Positions 49,089 through 57,800 of a stretch of DNA of 64,000 bases are shown here, piece after piece. A program made the position numbers and the translations under genes. Under the pieces are notes generated by a model, which worked only from the letters and a program-made list of their open reading frames with translations, was not told the DNA's origin and did no database searches. Source of the stretch: Microbacterium murale. Its GTDB lineage: Bacteria > Actinomycetota > Actinomycetes > Actinomycetales > Microbacteriaceae. The stretch's first letter is position 1. The number at the start of each line of letters is the position of its first letter. The stretch lies in NCBI RefSeq assembly GCF_030815955.1, contig NZ_JAUSXK010000001.1:930001-994000 (forward strand), given 5' to 3'.

Positions 49089-50096
49089 TCAGGCGGTCCC
49101 GCGGTGGGTGCGGTGGCGCTGGCGCGTTCGGCGTCGCGCAGGCGGGAGCTCAGGTGCAGCCTGTGGCGCACCGACACGATTGACGAGGTCGCCGATGCCC
49201 TCGATCGACATAGCGACGACGTCGCCCTCCTTCAGCGGAGGCGGAACGAGCCCCTGGTTGCGCCCCCACAGCTCACCGAGGCATCCGCCATTGCCCACTG
49301 TTCCCGATCCCAGGACATCGCCGGAGATCACTCGCGAGTTTCTCGACGCGTAGGCGACGAGCTCAGGAAACGGCCATCCCATGTTCGAGATGAGGTCCTC
49401 GCCGAGCAGCTCGCCGTTGACCCGGACTTCGGCACGGAGCTGAAGGAAACCCTCTTCGTCGAGGTATTGCTCGAATTCGTCCGCGGTGACGATCCATGGC
49501 CCCAGCACGGTACCGAAGTCTTTGCCCTTGGCTGGACCAAGCCTCACCTGCATCTCTCGGGCTTGAAGATCGCGGGCCGACCAGTCGTTCATGATCGTGT
49601 AGCCGAAGATGACGGATGCGGCATCCGTGGCGGTGAGATTCGACTCCCCCACTGCAGGTGCAGCACCGATGATCGCCGCCAGTTCGAGTTCGAAGTCCAG
49701 TCGTTCGGTGACAGGTGGTCGCAGTTCTTGACCCGGAGCGTGGACTGTGTGCGGGTTGGTGAAGTAGAACGTCGGAGCCTCGTACCACTCCGGGGCGACG
49801 TGACTCTTGCCTTCCACCCCGGCGGAGACTCCCTCGACGTGCTCTTCGAAGGCGACGAAGTCCCGGATGGAGGCGGGCACGAGCGGGGCGAGAAGTGCGA
49901 CGTCCGCAAGCAGCAGAGCCGGGGCTTCCGACTCTCGCAGCTGGTGAAGGACCCGCTCCTGCGCTTCCCGCGCTCCCTCAAGGCCACGCGCGAGGATCTC
50001 GGTTACTGATTCCCCATCCGCGAATCCGATCACGCGGTCGTCGATGACGAACCCCTCACCGACGTGTCCGTTGTGCGTCCAGCGCGCGATTCTCAT
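49089..50096 (-). CDS. Fumarylacetoacetate hydrolase-family protein (second)
   Basis: 335 aa. MRIARWTHNGHVGEGFVIDD, then LDFELELAAIIGAAPAVGES, YTIMNDWSARDLQAREMQV, LGPAKGKDFGTVLGPWIVT and SGDVLGSGTVGNGGCLGELW. The pattern is closer to true fumarylacetoacetase and ureidoglycolate-lyase-like members than the first FAH protein in this cluster. The C-terminus is an odd Arg/Pro-rich tail (ELPPARRRTRQRHRTHRGTA), possibly from a lost upstream stop codon. It starts a transcript separate from the downstream MFS gene. Confidence 0.85.
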   Translation of the reverse strand: MRIARWTHNGHVGEGFVIDDRVIGFADGESVTEILARGLEGAREAQERVLHQLRESEAPALLLADVALLAPLVPASIRDFVAFEEHVEGVSAGVEGKSHVAPEWYEAPTFYFTNPHTVHAPGQELRPPVTERLDFELELAAIIGAAPAVGESNLTATDAASVIFGYTIMNDWSARDLQAREMQVRLGPAKGKDFGTVLGPWIVTADEFEQYLDEEGFLQLRAEVRVNGELLGEDLISNMGWPFPELVAYASRNSRVISGDVLGSGTVGNGGCLGELWGRNQGLVPPPLKEGDVVAMSIEGIGDLVNRVGAPQAAPELPPARRRTRQRHRTHRGTA

Positions 50097-50156
50097 GCCG
50101 ACATCTCCATTCGATCTGCGGGGGGTTGCTGTGTCTCTTGGGCGGCGGCGAAATCC

Positions 50157-51053
50157 TCAGGCATGGCAGGCAAGAGGCCGCATTCCGTTGTACTCGTACA
50201 TGTCCTGCCAGGCTCTCGCGAAGTCCGGTTCGACCCCGTCGAGCTCTGCGACAGCGCGATGGAGGTTTCCGACGATGCGCTCCTGTTCCATGAGATCGCC
50301 GAACCGGGCGAGGTCGAGGGCGCGAGCTGCCTCCAACGGCGTCAGATCACGGTCGCGGGCTTCGGTCGCCGCGTCGATGAGGAAGTGCAGGTAGTCGGCG
50401 ACCGGCCCGAAGAGCTCCGGACCGCCCACCGGCCCGTGCCCGGGAACGACGACCTCCGGGTCGAGGACCGCCATCTGCTCGATGGCACGTAGCCACCCCG
50501 CAGGCGAACCAGACAGCGCGAACGGCGTCCCACCGTGAAAGACCAGGTCCCCCGTGAAAAGCACACGCTCGTCGGGGAGCCATACGTACGCGTCACCGCG
50601 GGTGTGTGCGGGCCCTCCGGGGTGGCGCACCTCGATACGTCGCCCGCCCGGGTCGATGGTCACAGTGTCTTCGAAGACGAGGGTCGGGATGCGCGGTTCG
50701 ATCGCGCCCTGCTCGAAAGACTGGAAGATGTGCGGGGCAAGCGCATGCGGTCGCTGCAGGTCGTCGACGACGTTGCGGTGGGCGATGATCTCGGCGTCGG
50801 GTATCAAGGAGGTGCCGTTGCAGTGGTCCGGGTGCGAGTGGGTGAGCACCACCCGCTTCACCGGCGCCTCGGATACCCGTCCGATGGCGCGCAGGTAGTC
50901 GCGGGTGCGTCGTTCCGTCGATGTCGCGTCGACGCTCGTCGCGCCACTCGACCCGAGGATCACGCCCATGTTGTTGATCATCCAGCCTCCGTCGGGCTGG
51001 ACGTACGCCCACACTCCCGATGCGAGTTCCTGCATGCTCGGGGTCGCGGTCAC
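50157..51053 (-). CDS. MBL-fold metallo-hydrolase
   Basis: 298 aa. The metallo-beta-lactamase motif is RVVLTHSHPDHCNG (HxHxDH); further ligands are in HPGGPAHTRGDAYVWLP, VLFTGDLVFHGGT and VVVPGHGPVG. This subgroup (with GGWMINNMGVILGSSG near the start) is common in aromatic-degradation clusters and probably hydrolyses an ester, thioester or lactone. It lies 2 bp after the MFS gene on the same strand. Confidence 0.86.
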   Translation of the reverse strand: MTATPSMQELASGVWAYVQPDGGWMINNMGVILGSSGATSVDATSTERRTRDYLRAIGRVSEAPVKRVVLTHSHPDHCNGTSLIPDAEIIAHRNVVDDLQRPHALAPHIFQSFEQGAIEPRIPTLVFEDTVTIDPGGRRIEVRHPGGPAHTRGDAYVWLPDERVLFTGDLVFHGGTPFALSGSPAGWLRAIEQMAVLDPEVVVPGHGPVGGPELFGPVADYLHFLIDAATEARDRDLTPLEAARALDLARFGDLMEQERIVGNLHRAVAELDGVEPDFARAWQDMYEYNGMRPLACHA

Positions 51054-51055
51054 GA

Positions 51056-52285
51056 TCAGGAGTCCTTACTGAAGCGAGGCAGAGTCAAGAGCACGACTGC
51101 GGCGACCGCCATCATCGACGCGGCGACGATGAGGGGGATGCTGTAGGTGCCGGTGGCGTCGAACGCGAAGCCTGCCATCACGGGCCCGAAGGCGCTGCCG
51201 ATCATGAACACGCTGTAGACGATGCTGTACAACGCACCGAACGCGCGCGGGCCGAAGTATCGCGAGCTGAGATAGGACATCAGGTCGATCTCAGCGCCGA
51301 ACCCGATGCCGATGAGGAGGGCGGTCAACGGTGCTGCACCGGGGCCGGCCCACAGGAGCAGCAGGCATCCCAGCGCGGCAGCGGCGAACAGCGGAACGGC
51401 GATGTAGATCGCGTTGAAGCGATCGAAGAGCCAGCCGATCACCGGGCGGGCGATCACGGTGCCGACACCGACGAGCGATGACAGGAATGCCGCCCGGACA
51501 GGGTCGACGCCGGAGTCGATGAGAAGGGGCACGAAGTGCGGGATCATCGTCAGCAGCGCCCAGCCCAGCAGGAAGAAGACGACGCACAGGCTCCAGAACT
51601 CGCGTCGGCGAACTGCGGTGCGCAACGTGAGGCCGGGAAGAGTCGTGCGGTCGATTGCGACGACGGCGGATGGCGCGCTCAACCGGGCGAAGAATACGAG
51701 AACGAATGGCAACGCAGCCAGCACTGCCATCGTCAGGTATGCAGCACGCCAGCCACCATTGGCGATCACGATGCCCATGAGCGGCGGCAGGAGCAGACCT
51801 GCTGTCCCGAGCCCACCCGCGACGATTCCCAGCGCGATGCCGCGGTTCTTGTTGAACTTCTCGACGACCGCCTTCGAATACGTCACGGCGGACGTGCCAG
51901 CGCCCAGGAATCCCGCCATGGCGTAGAACGCGAGGAACGTCATCAGGCTCGAGGTCAGGACGCTCAGCAGAGTCAGTACGACGACGAAGAGCGGTATCGA
52001 GATCAGAGCGACCCGCTTGACCCCGAAACGATCAAGCAGTTTGCCCACGAACGGAAGAGCAGCAGCCAGACCGAGCGAGCTGACGAGAGATGCGAGGTTG
52101 ATCTCGCCGCGTCCCCATCCGAACTCCTCCTGGAGTGGGACGACAAGGGTGCCAAGAATGTACCCCAGCGCGCTCAGACCGACGCCGGCGCCGATCGTGC
52201 TGAAGACGAGGGTCGGCCATCCTCGCCTGAACTCGCCCTTCGGCGGGACCACGACCTTATCTTCCAGGGTCTGTGACTGCGTCAT
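51056..52285 (-). CDS. MFS transporter (oxalate/formate or monocarboxylate type)
   Basis: 409 aa from the ATG at 52285 (MTQSQTLEDKVVVPPKGEFR). About 12 membrane segments; LVVPLQEEFGWGRGEINLAS, FVGKLLDRFGVKRVALISIP and AVTYSKAVVEKFNKNRGIAL match the oxalate/formate antiporter and monocarboxylate subgroup. Likely imports an aromatic or organic acid. First gene of an operon with the MBL hydrolase and probably the FAH gene, divergent from a LysR regulator. Confidence 0.87.
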   Translation of the reverse strand: MTQSQTLEDKVVVPPKGEFRRGWPTLVFSTIGAGVGLSALGYILGTLVVPLQEEFGWGRGEINLASLVSSLGLAAALPFVGKLLDRFGVKRVALISIPLFVVVLTLLSVLTSSLMTFLAFYAMAGFLGAGTSAVTYSKAVVEKFNKNRGIALGIVAGGLGTAGLLLPPLMGIVIANGGWRAAYLTMAVLAALPFVLVFFARLSAPSAVVAIDRTTLPGLTLRTAVRRREFWSLCVVFFLLGWALLTMIPHFVPLLIDSGVDPVRAAFLSSLVGVGTVIARPVIGWLFDRFNAIYIAVPLFAAAALGCLLLLWAGPGAAPLTALLIGIGFGAEIDLMSYLSSRYFGPRAFGALYSIVYSVFMIGSAFGPVMAGFAFDATGTYSIPLIVAASMMAVAAVVLLTLPRFSKDS

Positions 52286-52394
52286 GTGCGTTCCTCTTTC
52301 GACATTGAAGGTCGCGCTCCGACGCTCGGGTCGCGCGAAGCTCAATCGTCACAGCCGGGTACTATTCATGCAATCCCGTCCTTTTCATGGTTCA

Positions 52395-52411
52395 TATCCA
52401 TCGCGTGGATA
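52395..52411. promoter_or_regulatory. LysR-type operator palindrome
   Basis: TATCCA-TCGCG-TGGATA, which contains ATC-N9-GAT, the half-site pattern of NodD-like LysR regulators. It lies 15 bp before the LysR GTG in the divergent gap with the MFS gene. Confidence 0.55.
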
Positions 52412-52426
52412 CTACCGAGGAGACCC

Positions 52427-53383
52427 GTGGCAGCTTTCGACTTGAATCTCTTGAGACCACTGTTGGTGCTGCTGGAGGAGCGCAACGTCACTCGGGCAGC
52501 GGCGCGCCTGCATCTGAGCCAGCCCGCGACCTCGGCGGCGCTGGCCCGGCTGCGTCGCCACTACGACGATGACCTCCTGGTACGCACCGGCCGAATCATG
52601 CAACTCACCCCGTTCGCCCGCGACCTGCTGCCAGCGGTGACACACGCGGTCGCGGAGCTCACACCGGTCGTGGACCGCAAACTCAGCTTCGATCCGTCTC
52701 GCACCGAGCGCCGATTCGTCATCGGAGCGACCGACTACATGACGGCGATCCTCGCTGGTCCACTGCTACGAACCATCTCCCAGGACGCGCCCCGGGCATC
52801 GGTCGACTTCGCGCCCCAACCGGTGAGGGACGGGACGCTCGCCCCCTACAGCCATCTCGATCTCATCGTCGGGCCGGTCGGGTTCAACCTTCCCGGCCGC
52901 AGCAGAGAGCTCTTCACCGACGACTTCGTACTCATCGCCGATCCGGACAACGCAGCACTGTCCCGGTCCGATCCGACCGTTTCAGACCTCTCCTCCGTGC
53001 CGCATGCCCTCGCGTACCTCAACGACCCCGACCACGACAGCGTGCAGGATGTGCTGCGCCGAGCCGGAGTCGATTACATCATCGGAGCCCGGCTGTTCGG
53101 CCTTGCCGCGCTACCGCTGCTCGTTTCGGGCACCGACATGGTCGCGATGGTTCCGCGGATGCTGGCGGCCAAGGCATCTCGTACTCTTCATCTCTCAGTG
53201 TTCGAGTTGCCCGAGGATATGACGCTGCCGATGACCGAATGCGTTTACTGGCATCCGCGCGACGAGGATGATCCTGCGATCGCGTGGCTCCGGGACGCTC
53301 TCACCCGAACTGTCGGTTCGCTTTCACGAGAGCCGAGCGGTCCGTCGCCGCGAATCCTCTCCCATGCTCAGCACGTTGACTGA
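52427..53383 (+). CDS. LysR-family regulator of the MFS-hydrolase operon
   Basis: 318 aa from a GTG at 52427, with GAGGAG upstream. AAFDLNLLRPLLVLLEERNV, then TRAAARLHLSQPATSAALAR form the winged helix; the effector domain resembles the other LysR protein in this island (both NodD/NahR-like). Divergent from the MFS transporter it should activate. Confidence 0.89.
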   Translation: MAAFDLNLLRPLLVLLEERNVTRAAARLHLSQPATSAALARLRRHYDDDLLVRTGRIMQLTPFARDLLPAVTHAVAELTPVVDRKLSFDPSRTERRFVIGATDYMTAILAGPLLRTISQDAPRASVDFAPQPVRDGTLAPYSHLDLIVGPVGFNLPGRSRELFTDDFVLIADPDNAALSRSDPTVSDLSSVPHALAYLNDPDHDSVQDVLRRAGVDYIIGARLFGLAALPLLVSGTDMVAMVPRMLAAKASRTLHLSVFELPEDMTLPMTECVYWHPRDEDDPAIAWLRDALTRTVGSLSREPSGPSPRILSHAQHVD

Positions 53384-53438
53384 TCGCTTGTCGCGCGGGC
53401 GCCAATCGCGACCGCGGGTCTCTGAGAGGATGATCGAC

Positions 53439-53744
53439 ATGATCACCATTCACCTGCGCTACGAGATCGACCCGGACAAACTGGACGATTTCACCGAGTA
53501 CGGACAGACGTGGATCCGATTGGTGGCGAAGCACGGCGGAACCCACCACGGCTACTTCATGCCGAGCGAAGGCGACAACGACGAAGCGTTCGCACTGTTC
53601 ACGTTCCCATCCTTGGCGGATTACGAGACCTATCGCACGGCGTCGAAAACGGATCCCGAATGCGTGGAGGCGTTCGAGTTCGCACGCAGGACGCAGTGCA
53701 TCCGCCGCTACGAGCGCCGCTTCCTCAGCCCGGTCTTCGAATGA
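53439..53744 (+). CDS. NIPSNAP-like small protein
   Basis: 101 aa from the ATG at 53439 with AGAGGA upstream; an ATG at 53430 is also possible. MITIHLRYEIDPDKLDDFTE, GTHHGYFMPSEGDNDEAFAL and a central YETYRTASKTDPEC fit the NIPSNAP/dimeric alpha-beta barrel family. Often found in catabolic clusters without known activity. It lies 55 bp after lysR, probably co-transcribed. Confidence 0.8.
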   Translation: MITIHLRYEIDPDKLDDFTEYGQTWIRLVAKHGGTHHGYFMPSEGDNDEAFALFTFPSLADYETYRTASKTDPECVEAFEFARRTQCIRRYERRFLSPVFE

Positions 53745-53951
53745 GATCGCCCATCATGCATGGCCGACCGGAGCTGCGATGCGGGCGCTGCCTGGGCCGA
53801 TGCCCTGAGTGACTTCCCGCTGCGCACATCGGTCGCGGTGTGTGCAGCTCACCACGGGGAGGCGTTCCATGGGAGCAGCTCGTAGTGCGAGACCTCTGCC
53901 CCCGCGAGCAAGACCGCCTGCAGCCCGGCGCTGCCCCGCCACGCACACGAA

Positions 53952-53977
53952 GAAACCCCCGATTTCTCGGGGGTTTC
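53952..53977. terminator. Terminator of the tRNA-Ser transcript
   Basis: GAAACCCCCGA and TCGGGGGTTTC pair perfectly around TTTC, directly 3' of the tRNA. The gap 53745-53951 beyond it contains only weak open frames I do not support as genes. Confidence 0.75.
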
Positions 53978-53979
53978 CA

Positions 53980-54069
53980 TGGCGGTGACGGTGGGATTTG
54001 AACCCACGGTAGGGGTGAACCTACACAACATTTCGAGTGTTGCACCTTCGGCCGCTCGGACACGTCACC
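53980..54069 (-). tRNA. tRNA-Ser (anticodon CGA)
   Basis: Read on the minus strand. Acceptor arms GGTGACG and CGTCACC pair perfectly, followed by discriminator G and an encoded CCA. The anticodon stem CAACA/TGTTG encloses CTCGAAA, so the anticodon is CGA (reads UCG). A long variable arm (GTAGGTTCACCCCTAC) and T-arm GTGGGTTCAAATCCCAC identify a class II serine tRNA. Confidence 0.95.
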
Positions 54070-54132
54070 GCGGAAGAGTTTACGCGACGACGGGCCTACG
54101 CGCGAATCGGCGCGTTCGGGGCGCGAGACTGC

Positions 54133-54181
54133 ATTTGCAGCATGAGAAGGGGCCTGGGAGCGCAAGTCTCATGCTGCAAAT
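54133..54181. repeat. Perfect 15-bp inverted repeat
   Basis: ATTTGCAGCATGAGA (54133-54147) and TCTCATGCTGCAAAT (54167-54181) are exact inverted copies with a 19-nt loop, in the gap between tRNA-Ser and the MetE-like gene. It may terminate the MetE-like transcript (minus strand) or be a REP-like element. The outer half also contains CTGCATTTGCAG. Confidence 0.8.
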
Positions 54182-54205
54182 CAATTCTCGCGGAGCGGCC
54201 GGTCT

Positions 54206-55252
54206 TCACCAGGCGGCGGCGACCTCGGCGTGGGTGCGCAAGATGCCCTCGGTGGTTCCCTCCGGCGCGCGTCCGATGCCGCACTCCGTCGCCACGCCGA
54301 ACACGGGGACGACAGCGGATGCCGCGGCGATCCGCCGCTGCGCCCCCTCGGCGCCATCCTCCCGATGCACGAGCCCCAGGTACAGTTCAGCGACCGGCGC
54401 CAGCGACGCGAGCGGCGCGAAGTACTCCGCGTCGTCGCGCGCGATGGGCACCGGCAGGTGCAGCCAGCTCAGCTCGCGGGCGGATGCCGCGACCACCGCG
54501 TTCGCGTAGCGGACGAGGGTTCCAGCATCCGTCGGCTCGAAGAAGTGCTTCTCCCCTGCGTCGCCGTAGCAGAGGTGCACACCGACCTCGACGTCGGTCG
54601 GCACCGCGTCCACGAGCACGGCGAGCCGCGCCACCAGTCCATCGAAGGGGTCGCCCTCTCACCACGCATCCATCACCTTGCCGTATCCGGCAGCATGTTC
54701 GATGATGCCCATCTCGCTGGCGACATCCCACTGCACCGCAAGATCGTCGTGCGGCACCGCCGCCACGATCTCGTCGAGTTCACGCAGCATCGCCGCCGTG
54801 TACACCGGCTCGAACGCCGCACGGTCATCACCGGAGAAGAACGACGAGATGATCGCGACCGGAGTCGGCAGCGACACCTGGAAACGGATGCCGGCGGGCA
54901 CGGCGCCTTCGTCGCGCAACCTCGTGAACACCGCATACGACTCGATCGCGGCATCCGCATATCCGAGGGGCGGCAGCACGATGCCTGCCGCGTCCACGCC
55001 GTCGGCGATGCGAAGCGGACGCGCATCCAGCCCCGCCTTGAACGGGATCGGCTCTTCGCCCACCCGCTCGATGCCGACGGCCTCGCCCAGCACGTCGGGC
55101 TGGAACATGATCCAGTGGAACCGCTTGCCGACCTCACCGTCGGGGATGCGCGTGAGCCGATCACCCAACAGCGCCGCCGCCGTGCGCATCGTGGTCTCGG
55201 CGTCGTCGTAGTTCACGCTGCCCACGAGGAGGGCGCCCTGCGGCTGAGTCAT
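54206..55252 (-). pseudogene. MetE/UROD-superfamily-like protein, interrupted by in-frame TGA
   Basis: One reading frame spans 348 codons from the ATG at 55252, but codon 198 (54661-54659) is TGA. Upstream: MTQPQGALLVGSVNYDDAET and RIPDGEVGKRFHWIMFQPDV; downstream: VEVGVHLCYGDAGEKHFFEP and VFGVATECGIGR. The His/Cys in VHLCYGD and Cys in TECGIG look like the zinc ligands of cobalamin-independent methionine synthase-like folds, so both halves belong to one protein. A CGA-to-TGA change (Arg to stop) would explain the break. TACCCT 6 nt before the ATG suggests a leaderless promoter. Sequencing error cannot be excluded. Confidence 0.8.
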
Positions 55253-55367
55253 GCATCCAGGGTATCCGCCCGGGTGGCGTCAGCCGCGGCATCCTGCGCC
55301 GTCGACGCCCGCTGGTTAGGATGGCCTTACGAGCGGACGGAGACGCCGGCCCGGAAAGGTTCACCAC

Positions 55368-56144
55368 ATGAGCTTCATCACGTCATCGGCGCTGCAGGAG
55401 ACGGGATACGTCGCCCTCGACCGATACGGCCAGGCGGCCGACCCCGCGGAGTGGCTGGACCTCGAATACGTCGGCTGGCGATCCTCCGGCATCACACGGT
55501 TCGCACCTCTCGCGAGCTACGCCGGCGACGTCGAGTGCAACGGCTTCTGGAACCACACACCCCCGCGCACCGACAAGGACGGCGTCTGGATCCCGTCCCA
55601 GGTCGAGAAGGCGCCGAACCTCGTCCGACGAGCGCAAGAGCCGGGCGCGAACGTCGGCCGCTGCCGGGTGATCGAGTTGCAGCCCAACACCTACGCCGAC
55701 GCGATCTACAACCTGCATCAGGACGACAACAACCGCATGAATGAAGACGGCGACGGCTGGGTCGTCCGCGCCTGGTTCAATCTCACCGACGACCCGGACT
55801 CGCTCCTCATCCTGCGCGAGGACCGCTTCGACCCCAGCACCGAAGTGCGGCTGCCGCTGCCTGCGGGCAGCCGGATCATCGTCGACACCCAGCGCTTCTG
55901 GCACGCCGTGTGGCACCGCGGCCCTGCTCCTCGCTATTCCCTCATCACGTCATGGACGTCCGGCCCCGAGCTCGACGCCTACATCGAGCAGAACCACGGC
56001 GATCAGCATCCGCAGAGCGTCGCGCTCGACCCGCAGCTGGTCGATGAGGCTCAGGTCGAGATGCACCGGCGCATCGAGGAGCGTCGCAAGGCGTTCGAAG
56101 CACAGGGCATCGTGATGGAGCCGCCCGCCGACCTTTACGGCTGA
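55368..56144 (+). CDS. Putative 2-oxoglutarate/Fe(II)-type oxygenase, unknown substrate
   Basis: 258 aa with GGAAAGG upstream. A possible iron site is seen as HxD in NLHQDDNNR and His in QRFWHAVWHRG, followed by Arg in PRYSLITSW, the order used by 2OG-dependent dioxygenases (HxD...H...R). The sequence between (WVVRAWFNLTDDPDSLLILR) fits a jelly-roll core. This assignment is from motif order only. It stands alone between the interrupted MetE-like gene and cydC and ends 9 bp from the convergent cydC. Confidence 0.65.
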   Translation: MSFITSSALQETGYVALDRYGQAADPAEWLDLEYVGWRSSGITRFAPLASYAGDVECNGFWNHTPPRTDKDGVWIPSQVEKAPNLVRRAQEPGANVGRCRVIELQPNTYADAIYNLHQDDNNRMNEDGDGWVVRAWFNLTDDPDSLLILREDRFDPSTEVRLPLPAGSRIIVDTQRFWHAVWHRGPAPRYSLITSWTSGPELDAYIEQNHGDQHPQSVALDPQLVDEAQVEMHRRIEERRKAFEAQGIVMEPPADLYG

Positions 56145-56153
56145 GGGCATGGC

Positions 56154-57800
56154 TCAGACCGTGCGCCCGCCCTCGATCCGCACGACCCGATCCACCGTTC
56201 CCGCCGGCGGCTCGACGTGCGAGATCAGCAGTACCGACTGATCGCCGGCAGCACCCAGCAGATCGCGCAGCAGCGCATCGGATGCCTCCGGATCGACCCC
56301 GGCTGTCGGCTCATCCAGCACGAGCACCGGGAATCCGCGCAGCAGCGCCCGCGCGAGAGCGATCCGCTGGGCCTGACCACCCGACACCAGCGCGCCGCGG
56401 TCGCCGACCCGCGCGTCCAGTCCCCCGCGTTCCTGCACCCACTCACCGAGCCCCACCCGATCGAGCACGGCCATCAGCTCGTCATCCGACGCATCGTCGC
56501 GGGCGAACAGCAGATTCTGACGAATGTCCTCGTCGAACAGCTGCGGACTCTGCTCGCACAGGCCGATGATGCGCCGAAGAGCAGGGCCCGACAACCTCGC
56601 GGCATCCGTCCCACCGACCGTGAACTCGCCCTCTGATCTGAGGAAGCCGACCAGCACGGCCGCCAGCGAGCTCTTGCCCGCGCCGCTCGGGCCCGACACC
56701 AGCACCCGCTCCCCCGGTGCGACCTCCAGCGAGACATCGAGAAGCGCTGGTGCGCCGCCGGGCCACGACGTGCGCACGTCGCGCAGTCGCAGCGCCGTGC
56801 TTGTCGGAGCATCATCCGATCCGGCATCCGAACGCAGCTCGTCCGGCACGGCCGCGGGCAGCACATCGACGATGCGCTCGGCGCTCGCGCGCACACTCCG
56901 CCAAGAAGCCGCAGCGATCGGCACCGCGCCGAACACCTCGAACACCACCATCGGCACAAGAACGACCACCGCCAGCCACGGTCCGTCGATCGTGCCCGTC
57001 GCAAGGCCGGGGGATGCCGCCGCCAGCGCCCACACCGATGCGGCTCCCGCGAGCACGGACAGTACGCCTGCCGCGACCGCCTGCGCCAGTGACGCGCGCG
57101 TGACGGTGCGTCGCAGCATCGCATCTGCGCGCTGGATGCGCTCGTGCGCCTGCGGCTCGGCACCGTATGCGAGGAGCACATCCAGGCTCCCGAGATAGTC
57201 GACGAGGGATGCCGAGAGCTCCGCACGCTGCATCGACACGCGCGCTTCGGCGCGAGAACCGAAGATCCAGCCCAGTCCGATCGCGACGACCGCGGCGACG
57301 ATGAGGCACACCGCGAGCGTGAGAGCGGCAATCGGTGAGATGAAGGCGATGAAGCCGACGGCCCCGATCGCGACGACGGCAGCGACCGCAACCGGCTGCA
57401 CCACGCGCAGCGGCAGATTCTGAAGATTCTCGACGTCGTCGACGAGTGCCGACAGCACTTGTCCTCGATCAGTGCGTCCGAGGCCGGCGGGTGAGAGCGG
57501 GACGAGCCTGCGCACCATGTCGGAACGGGTCGTCGCGAGCTGGCGCAGCGCCGCATCGTGTCCCGAGAGCCGCTCCAGATAGCGGAACACCGCACGCGAT
57601 ACGGCGAAGAAGCGCACGCCGACCACAGCGATGGACAACGGCACGAGCGAGTCGACGATCGAGGCGCTGACGATCAGCCAGCCACTGACCGCGAGCAGCG
57701 ACACCGCTGCGGCCGCTGACAGCACGCCCCAGATGAGTCCTGGCAGGAACCGACGCACCGGCGGCTGGGCGAGACCGAGAACAGCCCGGACGTTCGTCAT
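56154..57800 (-). CDS. cydC: Cytochrome bd assembly ABC exporter subunit CydC
   Basis: 548 aa. A six-helix membrane domain is followed by an ATPase with Walker A SGPSGAGKSS, signature VSGGQAQRIALARALL and Walker B PVLVLDEPTAGVD. The N-terminal FFAVSRAVFRYLERLSGHDA is a CydC hallmark. With CydD it exports cysteine and glutathione or heme, needed for bd oxidase assembly. It overlaps cydD by 4 nt. Confidence 0.92.
   Translation of the reverse strand: MTNVRAVLGLAQPPVRRFLPGLIWGVLSAAAAVSLLAVSGWLIVSASIVDSLVPLSIAVVGVRFFAVSRAVFRYLERLSGHDAALRQLATTRSDMVRRLVPLSPAGLGRTDRGQVLSALVDDVENLQNLPLRVVQPVAVAAVVAIGAVGFIAFISPIAALTLAVCLIVAAVVAIGLGWIFGSRAEARVSMQRAELSASLVDYLGSLDVLLAYGAEPQAHERIQRADAMLRRTVTRASLAQAVAAGVLSVLAGAASVWALAAASPGLATGTIDGPWLAVVVLVPMVVFEVFGAVPIAAASWRSVRASAERIVDVLPAAVPDELRSDAGSDDAPTSTALRLRDVRTSWPGGAPALLDVSLEVAPGERVLVSGPSGAGKSSLAAVLVGFLRSEGEFTVGGTDAARLSGPALRRIIGLCEQSPQLFDEDIRQNLLFARDDASDDELMAVLDRVGLGEWVQERGGLDARVGDRGALVSGGQAQRIALARALLRGFPVLVLDEPTAGVDPEASDALLRDLLGAAGDQSVLLISHVEPPAGTVDRVVRIEGGRTV

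Noticed and set aside
53725..54165. 146-codon minus-strand frame covering tRNA-Ser
   Set aside because: It reads through the tRNA and its terminator, and has no similarity I recognise. A fragment reading AGAEVSHYELLPWNASPW looks protein-like but is too short to support.
53980..54181. tRNA-Ser as an integration site for a mobile element
   Set aside because: No integrase, no repeated tRNA 3' end and no foreign-looking block were found on either side.
54659..54661. TGA as a selenocysteine codon in the MetE-like gene
   Set aside because: No selenocysteine insertion hairpin is evident just downstream, no selenocysteine genes are in the window, and the position is not a catalytic cysteine site in this fold.
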